From JBLHOS01 sp047623825 (GTDB lineage: Bacteria; Pseudomonadota; Alphaproteobacteria; Rhodobacterales; Rhodobacteraceae), in assembly GCA_047623825.1 (NCBI GenBank), contig JBLHOS010000035.1:1-28804 (forward strand): a stretch of 28,804 bases of DNA, written 5' to 3'. Every line of letters starts with the position of its first letter. The first letter of the stretch is position 1. Below, piece by piece: positions 16,162 to 23,856 of this stretch. Under the pieces are notes generated by a model. That model was not told the origin of the DNA. It made no database searches and worked only from the letters and a program-made list of their open reading frames with translations. Position numbers and translations under genes: made by a program.

Positions 16162-16737
16162 TCAGTCCTCCGCCGTATCGGCTTCGTCGGTTTCAATCTC
16201 GTCGAATTGGTCTTCATCCTCGATGCTGGTGGCCTTGCGCTGGCGCAGCATTTCGGAAATCAGTTCATCACTTAGCAACAGTTTCGCGTCACTTAGCCAT
16301 TCAAATTTAAGTCCGATCGTGCCTTCCTCAATAGTCAGCAGGATCTCGTCACCCTCAGTTCCGGCCAAAAACCCCCGGAAGCGACGGCGACCTTCAATCA
16401 ACTCTGTTGTCTCGATCTTGGCTTCATAGCCTTCCCAGGCCTCAAAGTCTTTCATCCGGGTCAGTGGACGGTCGATCCCAGGTGAGGAAACTTCCAGCGT
16501 ATACTGGTCTTCCAATGGATCTTCGACGTCCAACGTCGCACTAACTGCGGTCGAAATCTTCGCACATTCGTCTACTGCAATGCCGCCACCCGGCCGCTCA
16601 GCCATGATTTGTAGCGTTTTGTATTCACCACTCATTAAACGGATTCGCACCAGCTCAAACCCCAACGCCTCAATAACGGGGGTTAGAATTTCAGCCATGC
16701 GACGGTCGGTAGATGATTTAGCGATAAGATCTGACAT
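16162..16737 (-). CDS. rimP: Ribosome maturation factor RimP
   Basis: A 191-residue factor for 30S subunit maturation. The N-terminal domain has the family pattern PVIEALGFELVRIRLMSGE, then LQIMAERPGGGIAVDECA, and DYTLEVSSPGIDRPLT-like residues appear as YTLEVSSPGIDRPLTR. The C-terminal SH3-like domain (about 100-165) is followed by a very acidic tail. I chose ATG 16737, giving MSDLIAKSSTDRR; a GTG at 16812 would extend the frame through the leader terminator hairpin and adds 25 residues unlike the family. The ribosome-binding site is weak. It heads the rimP-nusA-ylxR-infB operon. Confidence 0.94.
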   Translation of the reverse strand: MSDLIAKSSTDRRMAEILTPVIEALGFELVRIRLMSGEYKTLQIMAERPGGGIAVDECAKISTAVSATLDVEDPLEDQYTLEVSSPGIDRPLTRMKDFEAWEGYEAKIETTELIEGRRRFRGFLAGTEGDEILLTIEEGTIGLKFEWLSDAKLLLSDELISEMLRQRKATSIEDEDQFDEIETDEADTAED

Positions 16738-16748
16738 TGTTCCAAGCA

Positions 16749-16773
16749 CAAAAAAACGGGCGCGCGGCCCGTT
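16749..16773 (-). terminator. Intrinsic terminator in the rimP leader (candidate attenuator)
   Basis: On the minus strand AACGGGC-CGCGC-GCCCGTT forms a 7-bp GC-rich hairpin (16755-16773) followed at once by a T run down to about 16750. Only about 12 nt separate it from the rimP ATG. No gene on this strand lies upstream that it could serve, since frmA is divergent. It therefore sits inside the operon's own leader and would stop transcription before rimP unless overridden. Confidence 0.75.
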
Positions 16774-16827
16774 GATGTTTCCCGGTGGTGCATCGGGTTT
16801 GGAAGCCGACACGCCGCTATTGAGGGA

Positions 16828-16856
16828 TCTATAGGGGGAATCGTCTGCGGACGCAA
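16828..16856 (-). promoter_or_regulatory. Probable promoter of the rimP-nusA-infB operon
   Basis: On the minus strand the -35 is TTGCGT (16851-16856) and the -10 is TATAGA (16828-16833), exactly 17 nt apart. Transcription would begin near 16821, about 84 nt before the rimP ATG and about 50 nt before the leader terminator. Confidence 0.6.
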
Positions 16857-17038
16857 GTGAACGTTCGTATCAACCGCACAAATGCGCCCGACGCCACTCG
16901 TGGTCGGGTTTGGGAGTTTTCGCGCCGACGCTTGTGGATGGTCTAATCGGAATCGCATCTGCGTTCTCCATTGCAACGGCGTAGAGTTTCGCACAGGCTT
17001 TGCGCAACGCAACGCAAGTCACGAGAGAGGGAGAACTC

Positions 17039-18151
17039 ATGCGCACACGTGCAGCCGTCGCCACCCAAGCTGGAAAGCCGCTGGAGATCATGGACGTGAA
17101 CCTGGATGGCCCTCGGGCTGGTGAGGTTCTGGTAGAGATCAAGGCTACCGGAATTTGCCATACGGACGAATTCACACTGTCTGGTGCAGATCCTGAAGGG
17201 CTGTTCCCCGCCATTCTTGGCCATGAGGGTGCTGGCGTGGTTGTTGACGTAGGTCCAGGTGTTACCAGCCTGAAAAAGGGCGATCATGTGATCCCACTTT
17301 ACACGCCTGAATGCCGCACGTGTGACTATTGCCTCAACCCGAAAACCAACCTTTGCCAGTCGATCCGTACGACGCAAGGTGCCGGACTGATGCCCGATGG
17401 AACCTCACGATTCTCAACCCTCGATGGCGATCCGATCCTGCATTACATGGGCTGTTCAACATTTTCAAACCACACGGTCCTGCCCGAAATTGCGCTGGCC
17501 AAAGTTCGTAAGGACGCGCCGTTTGACAAGATTTGCTACATTGGCTGCGGTGTGACGACTGGCATTGGCGCGGTGATCAACACAGCTAAGGTCGAAATTG
17601 GGTCGCGCGCGATCGTCTTTGGATTGGGCGGCATCGGCTTAAACGTTATTCAGGGTTTGCGTCTTGCTGGGGCCGATCAGATCGTAGGCGTTGATATCAA
17701 CCCTGATAAGATCCCGATGGCCACGCGGTTCGGCATGACTGATTTCGTCAACCCAATGGAAGTTGAGGGCGATTTGGTGCCCTATCTGGTGAACCTGACA
17801 AAGGGCGGCGCGGATTACACGTTCGACGCGACTGGCAATGTCAGCGTTATGCGGACTGCGTTGGAATGTGCCCATAAAGGCTGGGGTGAAAGCATTATTA
17901 TTGGGGTGGCCCCAGCAGGTGCGGAAATTAGCACTCGCCCATTTCAGCTGGTCACAGGTCGCACTTGGCGCGGCACAGCATTTGGTGGCGCACGCGGTCG
18001 GACCGATGTCCCCAAAATTGTCGATTGGTACATGGATGGAAAAATCGAAATCGATCCGATGATCACTCACACATTAAGTCTAGAGAACATCAATACTGGG
18101 TTTGACCTGATGCATGCTGGTGAATCCATTCGGTCCGTCGTTGTCTACTAA
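17039..18151 (+). CDS. frmA: S-(hydroxymethyl)glutathione dehydrogenase / class III alcohol dehydrogenase
   Basis: A 370-residue zinc enzyme that oxidises S-(hydroxymethyl)glutathione, formed from formaldehyde and glutathione, to S-formylglutathione using NAD. The catalytic zinc ligands are Cys40 in TGICHTDEF and His62 in GHEGAG, with a later Cys in CYIGCGVTTGIG. The structural zinc site has Cys92, 95, 98 and 106. The NAD site is FGLGGIGLNV followed by the acidic VGVDINPDK. The length fits class III. A GAGAGGGAG ribosome-binding site precedes ATG 17039; an in-frame start at 17000 is unlikely. In Rhodobacter the same gene is called adhI. Its partner fghA lies 2.4 kb downstream on the same strand. 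Confidence 0.96.
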   Translation: MRTRAAVATQAGKPLEIMDVNLDGPRAGEVLVEIKATGICHTDEFTLSGADPEGLFPAILGHEGAGVVVDVGPGVTSLKKGDHVIPLYTPECRTCDYCLNPKTNLCQSIRTTQGAGLMPDGTSRFSTLDGDPILHYMGCSTFSNHTVLPEIALAKVRKDAPFDKICYIGCGVTTGIGAVINTAKVEIGSRAIVFGLGGIGLNVIQGLRLAGADQIVGVDINPDKIPMATRFGMTDFVNPMEVEGDLVPYLVNLTKGGADYTFDATGNVSVMRTALECAHKGWGESIIIGVAPAGAEISTRPFQLVTGRTWRGTAFGGARGRTDVPKIVDWYMDGKIEIDPMITHTLSLENINTGFDLMHAGESIRSVVVY

Positions 18152-18650
18152 GCTGACGATCAGACCCTATTGTGAAGCAGATCAGCAGTCTCTTTGGCAA
18201 ATTCTGGAGCCTGTTTTTCGCGCAGGGGACACCTATACAGTGTCCCCTGATATCTCAAAAGAGTGCGCGATAGACTATTGGACGATAGGAAAGACCGCGG
18301 TCTTTGTTGTTCAAGATCCTATGGGCGAGTTGCTCGGAACCTATTTTCTGAAGGCCAATCAGGGGGGCGGTGGGGCCCATGTTTGCAACTGTGGGTTTGT
18401 TACAGCCGCTCCGGTCAGTGGAAAAGGGATCGCCCGGCTGATGCTGACCCACGCGCTTTCAACAGCAACAGACGCTGGATATCGGGCGATGCAATTCAAC
18501 TTTGTCGTCGCCGGTAATACCAGAGCCATCGCGACATGGGAGCGGGCCGGTTTTGAGGCCGTCGGCCGGTTGCCGGACGCATTTAAGCACCCAACCGATG
18601 GCTTTGTTGATGCATTGGTGATGTATAAATCGCTGGCCGTGCCCGACTGA
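18141..18650 (+). CDS. GNAT family N-acetyltransferase
   Basis: A roughly 169-residue acetyl-CoA-dependent acyltransferase of unknown substrate. It starts STKLTIRPYCEADQQSLWQIL, a typical GNAT first strand and helix. The acetyl-CoA-binding motif A is VSGKGIARLMLTHAL, and the later QFNFVVAGNTRAIATWERAGFEAVGRLPDAF is the classical motif B region with N-x-x-A-x-x-x-W/Y-x-x-x-G-F. I favour the TTG start at 18141, which overlaps the frmA stop by 11 nt; ATG 18114 is possible and adds nine residues read inside frmA. The overlap suggests co-transcription with frmA. It converges with the TetR gene 3 nt away. Confidence 0.88.
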   Translation: MSTKLTIRPYCEADQQSLWQILEPVFRAGDTYTVSPDISKECAIDYWTIGKTAVFVVQDPMGELLGTYFLKANQGGGGAHVCNCGFVTAAPVSGKGIARLMLTHALSTATDAGYRAMQFNFVVAGNTRAIATWERAGFEAVGRLPDAFKHPTDGFVDALVMYKSLAVPD

Positions 18651-18653
18651 CAG

Positions 18654-19283
18654 TCAGGTCGTGACATCTTTGCGCTGATACCGTGCGAGAAACGTTTTGA
18701 CGGCCTCGTTGGCGATGAAATCAATTTCGACGTCAGACGGAAAAGCAACGATACCAAACAGTCGCTTCAGCATCAGATCAGTCCGGCAAAGTTGTGCAAA
18801 CTGATCGGCGGCAAGGTAGGTATCCTCAATATCGAGGAATTCTTGTGCCTTCGGGCTGTCCAGATAGGCTGCGATGCGCCGCCCTGCATTCTTTGGGCCG
18901 CTCTCATAAAAGGCCTGACCCAGGGCCGGAAATCGAACGGCCTCTGCGACGCAGACCCGAAAAATTTGCTGACCAAAGTCTGACAGCAGGAACCGTAAAA
19001 ATGACTCTGCTATATTTAGCAGAGCTTCAGGAACAGGTTTTTGATCAAACTCAACACCCATCTGATGACTTGCCTGTAGTGAACATTCGGTTTGCAGAAC
19101 CGCCAGGAAGAGATGCTGCTTGTCTGGAAAATAGCTATAAAGTGTTGCCTTAGAAACGCCGGCGTCTCGCGCAATCACATCAACGCTTGCGCCTTCATAC
19201 CCTTCGCGCATGAAGACATCGCGTGCGCCCGCGATGACTTGATCAAATTTTCGACCCTTCTTTATCTGTATTTCTGCATTCAT
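18654..19283 (-). CDS. TetR/AcrR family transcriptional regulator
   Basis: A 209-residue repressor-type regulator. Residues about 10-55 form the TetR helix-turn-helix: GARDVFMREGYEGASVDVIA, then DAGVSKATLYSYFPDKQHLF with the recognition helix. The C-terminal ligand domain resembles the TetR_C_AefR-type region (FGQQIFRVCVAEAVRFPALGQAFYESGP), but the ligand is unknown. ATG 19283 has a GGGGG-type ribosome-binding site; an in-frame start at 19304 adds seven residues and would overlap the promoter -10. It lies between the frmA-GNAT pair and the AEC transporter, so it could control either side as well as itself. Confidence 0.9.
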   Translation of the reverse strand: MNAEIQIKKGRKFDQVIAGARDVFMREGYEGASVDVIARDAGVSKATLYSYFPDKQHLFLAVLQTECSLQASHQMGVEFDQKPVPEALLNIAESFLRFLLSDFGQQIFRVCVAEAVRFPALGQAFYESGPKNAGRRIAAYLDSPKAQEFLDIEDTYLAADQFAQLCRTDLMLKRLFGIVAFPSDVEIDFIANEAVKTFLARYQRKDVTT

Positions 19284-19305
19284 ACGCGCCCCCAGTCCAT
19301 GCAAG

Positions 19306-19335
19306 CATATAGACCAATCGGTTCAGTTTGGGCAA
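19306..19335 (-). promoter_or_regulatory. TetR gene promoter with an embedded operator-like dyad
   Basis: On the minus strand -35 TTGCCC (19330-19335) and -10 TATATG (19306-19311) are 18 nt apart. The spacer holds TAGACC-AATC-GGTTCA (19310-19325, plus strand), close to the TAGACC-N4-GGTCTA dyad bound by NemR-type TetR proteins. A repressor bound here would block the promoter, so autorepression is likely. Confidence 0.5.
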
Positions 19336-19575
19336 GCCATCTGGCTATGCTCCCCAAGAGACAAAAAGTAAGCTAAATGGCTGACCCCAGAGACTGAGCC
19401 TTGCTTGTGCTTGAACTGTGATGAGTTCTGGGAATGCTGCCTCCGATGCATTATGCCCCAAAAACGCTCTGTGGGTGACTTCCACGATGGTTAATTCGCC
19501 GAACCGTTTCGCTTGCAAACTGATATTTAATTGCTTCTCTGGACAGAGGATCAGAAACAAAATACGCCATTAAAA

Positions 19576-20511
19576 ATGGTCGAAATTTTCCTCAAGACCC
19601 TGCCCTTTTTTCTGTTGATCGGCCTTGGATACCAAGCTTGCCGTAGCGGTTTCTTTAGTGAGGACGCAGCCGCCTACCTTACCAAGTTTGTCTTCTACTT
19701 TGCGCTTTCGGCCATGCTGTTCGGTTTTTCGGCCAACCTTAACCTGTCAGCAATATTTGATTGGTGGTTTGTGGCTGCTTATCTGTCTGGCAGCTGCGTT
19801 GTTTATCTGTTGGCAACTGCAGTTGCATTGTTTCGCAGGCTAAAAATTGAGGAGGCAGCGATTGAGGCGCAATGCGCCGTTATCGGCAACGTTGGGTTCT
19901 TGGGGGTTCCAATGCTGATCGTTCTGATGGGTGAGGAAGCCGCCGGTCCGATCTTGATGGTCTTAGCGCTTGATCTGATGGTTTTCTCTAGCCTTATCGT
20001 GATTTTGATTACTGGTTCACGAGACGGCCGGTTTTCAGTGGGCGTTTTCAAGACGGTTGGTATTGGCCTCTTGAAGAACCCGATGATTGTATCGATTTCG
20101 CTTGGGCTGATCTGGTCTGCTGCGTCGCTTCCGGTTCCGACGCCAATAAATGAATTTCTGTCGATCCTTGGGGCTGCCGCAACGCCCGGCGCCCTATTTG
20201 CCATCGGCGCATCATTGGCCAGCAAATCGGCTGAACGGTTGTCCGTTGCGGGTTGGCTGACCTTTTGCAAACTTGTATTGCACCCGATGGCAGTGGCGTT
20301 TGCCGCATTGGTCTTATTCCCGGTTCCGCCATTTGAGGCATCGGTCATGATCGCTGCTGCAGCCCTGCCTGTTGCTGGAAATGTCTATATTTTAGCACAG
20401 CACTACGGCGTCGCACCGCAGCGGGTGTCAGCTTCAATCTTGATCTCTACGGCGCTTAGTATCTTGACCGTTTCACTGGTGATTGCCTGGGTTAGCGGAC
20501 TGCCTGGATAG
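19576..20511 (+). CDS. AEC family transporter (auxin efflux carrier type)
   Basis: A 311-residue permease with about ten hydrophobic segments arranged as two five-helix halves, as in the bile/arsenite/riboflavin-related AEC family. Typical features are the opening ETFLKTLPFFLLIGLGYQACR-like helix, VIGNVGFLGVPMLIVLMGEEA in the first half and AAATPGALFAIGASLASKS in the second, then ALPVAGNVYILAQHYGV near the end. Bacterial members export or import small carboxylates; the substrate here is unknown. I chose ATG 19576, which places the first helix at the N-terminus; a TTG at 19531 would add 15 polar residues. The ribosome-binding site is poor. About 62 bp separate it from fghA. Confidence 0.9.
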   Translation: MVEIFLKTLPFFLLIGLGYQACRSGFFSEDAAAYLTKFVFYFALSAMLFGFSANLNLSAIFDWWFVAAYLSGSCVVYLLATAVALFRRLKIEEAAIEAQCAVIGNVGFLGVPMLIVLMGEEAAGPILMVLALDLMVFSSLIVILITGSRDGRFSVGVFKTVGIGLLKNPMIVSISLGLIWSAASLPVPTPINEFLSILGAAATPGALFAIGASLASKSAERLSVAGWLTFCKLVLHPMAVAFAALVLFPVPPFEASVMIAAAALPVAGNVYILAQHYGVAPQRVSASILISTALSILTVSLVIAWVSGLPG

Positions 20512-20573
20512 AACCGCTTGCCGCGAACATGCTTGCCGGGCTACGGCTGGGTGACCGGATGGAGGGTAAATCG

Positions 20574-21407
20574 ATGGAAACACTGTCAGAGAATCGATGT
20601 TTTGGTGGGACCCAAGGGGTCTATAAACACGCGTCCTATGCAACTGGCACGGATATGACTTTTGGTCTTTTTTTGCCGCTAGAGGCCGTTGACGGCCCGG
20701 TCCCAATCCTGTGGTACTTGTCCGGCCTGACCTGCACCCATGAAAATGCCATGTCCAAGGCGGGTGCGCAATGTTGGGCGGCAGAACATGGTATTGCGCT
20801 GGTTTTTCCGGACACATCCCCGCGCGGCGATGGTGTTGCAGACGATGACGCCTATGATCTAGGGCAGGGCGCTGGCTTTTATGTCAACGCTACACAGGAT
20901 CCGTGGGCGAAACATTTTCAGATGTGGGACTATGTGACCAAAGATTTGCCGAATGCGCTATTCTCGGATTTTCCCTTGGACCGTGACCGCCAAGGTATCA
21001 CCGGACATTCGATGGGTGGGCATGGTGCTTTGACAATCGCGATGTCACTTCCCGATCGCTTCGCCTCAGTTTCGGCTTTTGCGCCGATCTGCAATCCGAT
21101 GGCTTCGGACTGGGGCCAAAAGCAGCTGACCGCTTACTTGGGTGATGACCAATCTGCATGGGCTGCCCACGATGCGTCAGTCTTGATGCGCGACAAAGGC
21201 TTTGCGGGACCGGTCTTGATTGATACCGGAACGGCCGATCAATTCGGTGATTTACTAAAGACTGAGGCCTTGGCGACCGCGATTGCCAACCGCCGCCAGC
21301 ACGCAACACTGCGCCTGCAACCGGGTTATGATCACAGCTATTTCTTTGTGTCGACGTTCATGGAGGACCATCTCGCCTTTCATGCGGATGCCCTTTACGG
21401 AGTGTAA
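20574..21407 (+). CDS. fghA: S-formylglutathione hydrolase
   Basis: A 277-residue serine esterase of the esterase D family that hydrolyses S-formylglutathione to formate and glutathione, completing the step begun by frmA. The nucleophile elbow is GHSMGGHGAL with Ser146. The Asp is in the VLIDTGTADQF strand and the His in GYDHSYFF. The family marker YLSGLTCTHENAMSKAG is intact, as is FPDTSPRG. ATG 20574 follows a GGAGGG ribosome-binding site; an in-frame start at 20529 adds 15 residues. It heads a coupled group with the HAD, cyclodeaminase-like and alpha/beta hydrolase genes. Confidence 0.96.
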   Translation: METLSENRCFGGTQGVYKHASYATGTDMTFGLFLPLEAVDGPVPILWYLSGLTCTHENAMSKAGAQCWAAEHGIALVFPDTSPRGDGVADDDAYDLGQGAGFYVNATQDPWAKHFQMWDYVTKDLPNALFSDFPLDRDRQGITGHSMGGHGALTIAMSLPDRFASVSAFAPICNPMASDWGQKQLTAYLGDDQSAWAAHDASVLMRDKGFAGPVLIDTGTADQFGDLLKTEALATAIANRRQHATLRLQPGYDHSYFFVSTFMEDHLAFHADALYGV

Positions 21408-21410
21408 CGA

Positions 21411-22034
21411 ATGCCTATTAAGGCCGTAGTTTTCGACATCGGAAATGTGCTGATCGAGTGGCAGCCCGAGCGTTTTTATGACCGCGTCATCGGGCAGGCA
21501 CGCCGCAAACAGATGTTTGCAGCAGTCGATTTGCACGGCATGAATGATCGGATCGATCGGGGTGAACCCTTTCAGGAGGTGATCTACGCAGAGGCCCAGC
21601 GGATCCCGGAGTACCGCGATGAGATCCGGATGTGGCACGATAATTGGATCGAAATGGCCCAGCCCGAGATCCCTCAGTCTGTCCATCTGCTCCGCAGCCT
21701 TCGGTCTAAGGGCGTCGTGGTTTTCGCCCTGACAAATTTCGGCCTTGAAAGCTTTGCCTACGCGCAATCTCAGTATCCGTTCTTGCACGAATTTGATCAT
21801 GCCTATGTCTCTGGCCACATGAAGGTGATCAAACCGGATCCGACGATTTATCAGATGGTTGAAAAGCACTCAGGGCTTGCTCCAGATACTTTGCTGTTCG
21901 CTGATGACCGTGAGGAAAATATTCATGCGGCTCAGGCACGGGGCTGGAAAGTGCATCATTTCACCGGACCCCAAGGCTGGGCCGATACATTGGTTGCCCA
22001 TGGGCTATTGAGCCCGAAAGAAGCAGAATTATGA
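21411..22034 (+). CDS. HAD superfamily hydrolase (YihX/dehalogenase-like)
   Basis: A 207-residue haloacid-dehalogenase-fold protein. Motif I is VVFDIGNVLIEW, with the nucleophile Asp9; the second Asp usual in phosphatases is replaced by Gly, as in the YihX and epoxide-hydrolase-N subfamily. Motif II is ALTNFG, motif III the Lys in HMKVIKPDPTIYQ, and motif IV LLFADDREENI with the acidic pair. A cap of alpha-helical type lies between residues 15 and 80. It is probably a small-molecule phosphatase. It starts 3 nt after fghA and its TGA overlaps the next ATG (ATGA), so co-expression is certain in layout terms. Confidence 0.88.
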   Translation: MPIKAVVFDIGNVLIEWQPERFYDRVIGQARRKQMFAAVDLHGMNDRIDRGEPFQEVIYAEAQRIPEYRDEIRMWHDNWIEMAQPEIPQSVHLLRSLRSKGVVVFALTNFGLESFAYAQSQYPFLHEFDHAYVSGHMKVIKPDPTIYQMVEKHSGLAPDTLLFADDREENIHAAQARGWKVHHFTGPQGWADTLVAHGLLSPKEAEL

Positions 22035-22948
22035 GTTTTGAAATCATTGGGCCAGAGGCTGAGGCATATCTCGATTGGATCTCCCTTATCGAAACGTTGG
22101 CTGCTGGGCACACGCTGCCCAAAGCAGAGATTGGCGATACCTTTTTGTACCGTGGCAAAGACACGCTTTTGTCGCGCGCGGCGTGGATCGACGGCATGGG
22201 TATTGCCGTAAAATCCGCGACGATCTTTCCGGGCAATTTGGATAAGGGAAAGCCTGCCATCAACGGTGCTGTTAACCTTTATTCCGATGGGGCCGGAACG
22301 CTTGAGGCCATCATTGATTTTCACCTTGTGACCAAGTGGAAGACTGCGGGCGACAGTTTGCTTGCAGCGTCCAGGTTGGCACGCAAAGACAGTGAGGTGA
22401 TCCTGATTATTGGGGCAGGAACTGTTGCACACTCACTGCGCCAAGCCTATGGCGCGTTGTTCCCAAGGGCACGGTTTCAGATCTGGAATAGAACGGTTGA
22501 GCGGGCCGAGGCATTCGCGACCATGTACGATAACGTCGAGGTCATGCCCGATCTTGAGAGTGCAGTCCGCGGCGCTGATGTTATCACGTCGGCCACAATG
22601 TCATCAAAACCTATCTTGTTGGGTGACTGGCTGTCAGCGGGCCAGCATGTTGATCTGATCGGTGCCTATCGCCCTGATATGCGCGAAGCGGATGACCGTG
22701 CACTGACCCGTTCGCGGATCTTTGTTGATAGCCGGGACACCACGGTTGGGCATATCGGTGAGTTGAAGGACCCGTTGTCCCGTGGGGTGATCGACGCCGT
22801 CGATATCTGTGCAGATTACTATGACCTTGCCGACGGCCATTTCTGCCGGGTCGATGATACTGAGATTACCCTCTTCAAGAACGGTGGCGGCGCGCATATG
22901 GACCTGATGACCAGCCGCTATATTCTTGACGCTTGGCAGGCCCGATGA
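22031..22948 (+). CDS. Ornithine cyclodeaminase / mu-crystallin family protein
   Basis: A 305-residue NAD(P)-binding protein of the ornithine cyclodeaminase/mu-crystallin family. The substrate half includes GIAVKSATIFPGN, with the conserved Lys in a K-x-x-x-x-x-P-x-N setting, and the GAVNLYSDGAGTLEAIID stretch. The Rossmann fold begins ILIIGAGTVAHSL, followed by QIWNRTVERAEAFA, and ADVITSATMSSKPIL. Later DLIGAYRPDMREAD is typical of the family. Members act as amino-acid cyclodeaminases, ketimine reductases or alanine dehydrogenases; I cannot choose among these. It overlaps the HAD gene and the following hydrolase gene by 4 nt each. Confidence 0.9.
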   Translation: MSFEIIGPEAEAYLDWISLIETLAAGHTLPKAEIGDTFLYRGKDTLLSRAAWIDGMGIAVKSATIFPGNLDKGKPAINGAVNLYSDGAGTLEAIIDFHLVTKWKTAGDSLLAASRLARKDSEVILIIGAGTVAHSLRQAYGALFPRARFQIWNRTVERAEAFATMYDNVEVMPDLESAVRGADVITSATMSSKPILLGDWLSAGQHVDLIGAYRPDMREADDRALTRSRIFVDSRDTTVGHIGELKDPLSRGVIDAVDICADYYDLADGHFCRVDDTEITLFKNGGGAHMDLMTSRYILDAWQAR

Positions 22949-23856
22949 TCTGGATCCTGTTGATCCTGACCACTGCGATTGGTGGCGCGTTTCTCATAGC
23001 CCGGACACAACGGATCCAGATTGCTGATGCCCGCAAGGGCGCTACAGGTGGGTTTTATCAACTGCGTGACGGCGTCACCCATGCAAACTGGCATGGGCCC
23101 ATCGATGGGCCGATCGCTGTTTGCATCCATGGTCTGTCGACCTCATCTTATGTTTGGGGACCGCTGTTGCCGCATCTGACAGCACAGGGATACCGTGTTC
23201 TGACCTATGATCTGTTTGGTCGCGGCCTGTCTGACCGACCGCATGGCCCGCAAACGCGCGAATTCTTTTTGCGTCAATTGCGTGACCTTTTGGCAGCCAA
23301 TAAGATTGAGGTGCCTGTGACCCTGATTGGTTATTCGATGGGTGGCTGCATCGCCTCGGCCCGCGCGGTAGAGGCCCCCGATCAAGTATCGCGGCTGATC
23401 TTATTGGCCCCTGCCGGTTTGGGCCTGACCTCGGACCGATTTACTAAATTCATCCAGACCTGGCCCATTTTGGGTGATTGGGTCGGTGAGGTTCTTGGGC
23501 CGCGAGTATACCGAATTCTCTGGGCACGCGCGCCGTCAGACGCACCCGAAGTTCAGGCCATTTTCAAACAGCTGAGAGGCGAGCTTGGCCGCGAAGGGTA
23601 TCTGCAAGCGATCATCTCTAGTCTGCGAAACATGTTGATTGAGGACATGGACGAAGATCATATCCTGATCGCTAAATCTGGCCTTCCAGTTCTGGCCATC
23701 TGGGGCGGTAGCGATCCGATCATCCCACTGAAGGCTATTGGGCGTTTGTCAGAAATGAACCGCAACGCCATTCAGGTTCAACTGGCGGGTGCTGGACACG
23801 GATTGCCCTATACCCATACCGAGGCGGTTGCTGACGCAATTGAAAAGAACCTCTAG
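22945..23856 (+). CDS. Alpha/beta-fold hydrolase with N-terminal membrane anchor
   Basis: A 303-residue hydrolase. Residues 1-20 (MIWILLILTTAIGGAFLIA) form a membrane helix or uncleaved signal, so the enzyme probably faces the periplasm or is tethered to the inner membrane. The oxyanion region is CIHGLSTSSYVW, the nucleophile elbow is LIGYSMGGCIASA, the acid is in WGGSDPIIPL and the catalytic His in GAGHGLPYTH. It resembles lipase/epoxide-hydrolase type enzymes; substrate unknown. The start ATG overlaps the upstream stop (ATGA). Its TAG overlaps the stop of the convergent MFS gene within a CTAG. Confidence 0.9.
   Translation: MIWILLILTTAIGGAFLIARTQRIQIADARKGATGGFYQLRDGVTHANWHGPIDGPIAVCIHGLSTSSYVWGPLLPHLTAQGYRVLTYDLFGRGLSDRPHGPQTREFFLRQLRDLLAANKIEVPVTLIGYSMGGCIASARAVEAPDQVSRLILLAPAGLGLTSDRFTKFIQTWPILGDWVGEVLGPRVYRILWARAPSDAPEVQAIFKQLRGELGREGYLQAIISSLRNMLIEDMDEDHILIAKSGLPVLAIWGGSDPIIPLKAIGRLSEMNRNAIQVQLAGAGHGLPYTHTEAVADAIEKNL

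Noticed and set aside
16738..16812. N-terminal extension of RimP starting at GTG 16812
   Set aside because: It would translate through the leader terminator hairpin and adds 25 residues unlike the family; the internal ATG gives a standard RimP N-terminus.
19336..19575. Small gene or RNA in the gap before the AEC transporter
   Set aside because: A short minus-strand frame exists, but there is no ribosome-binding site, domain, convincing hairpin or terminator; I see only spacer and perhaps a weak promoter.
21255..21869. A 204-codon minus-strand open frame across fghA and the HAD gene
   Set aside because: It is antisense to two genes with intact catalytic motifs and has no recognisable domain of its own.
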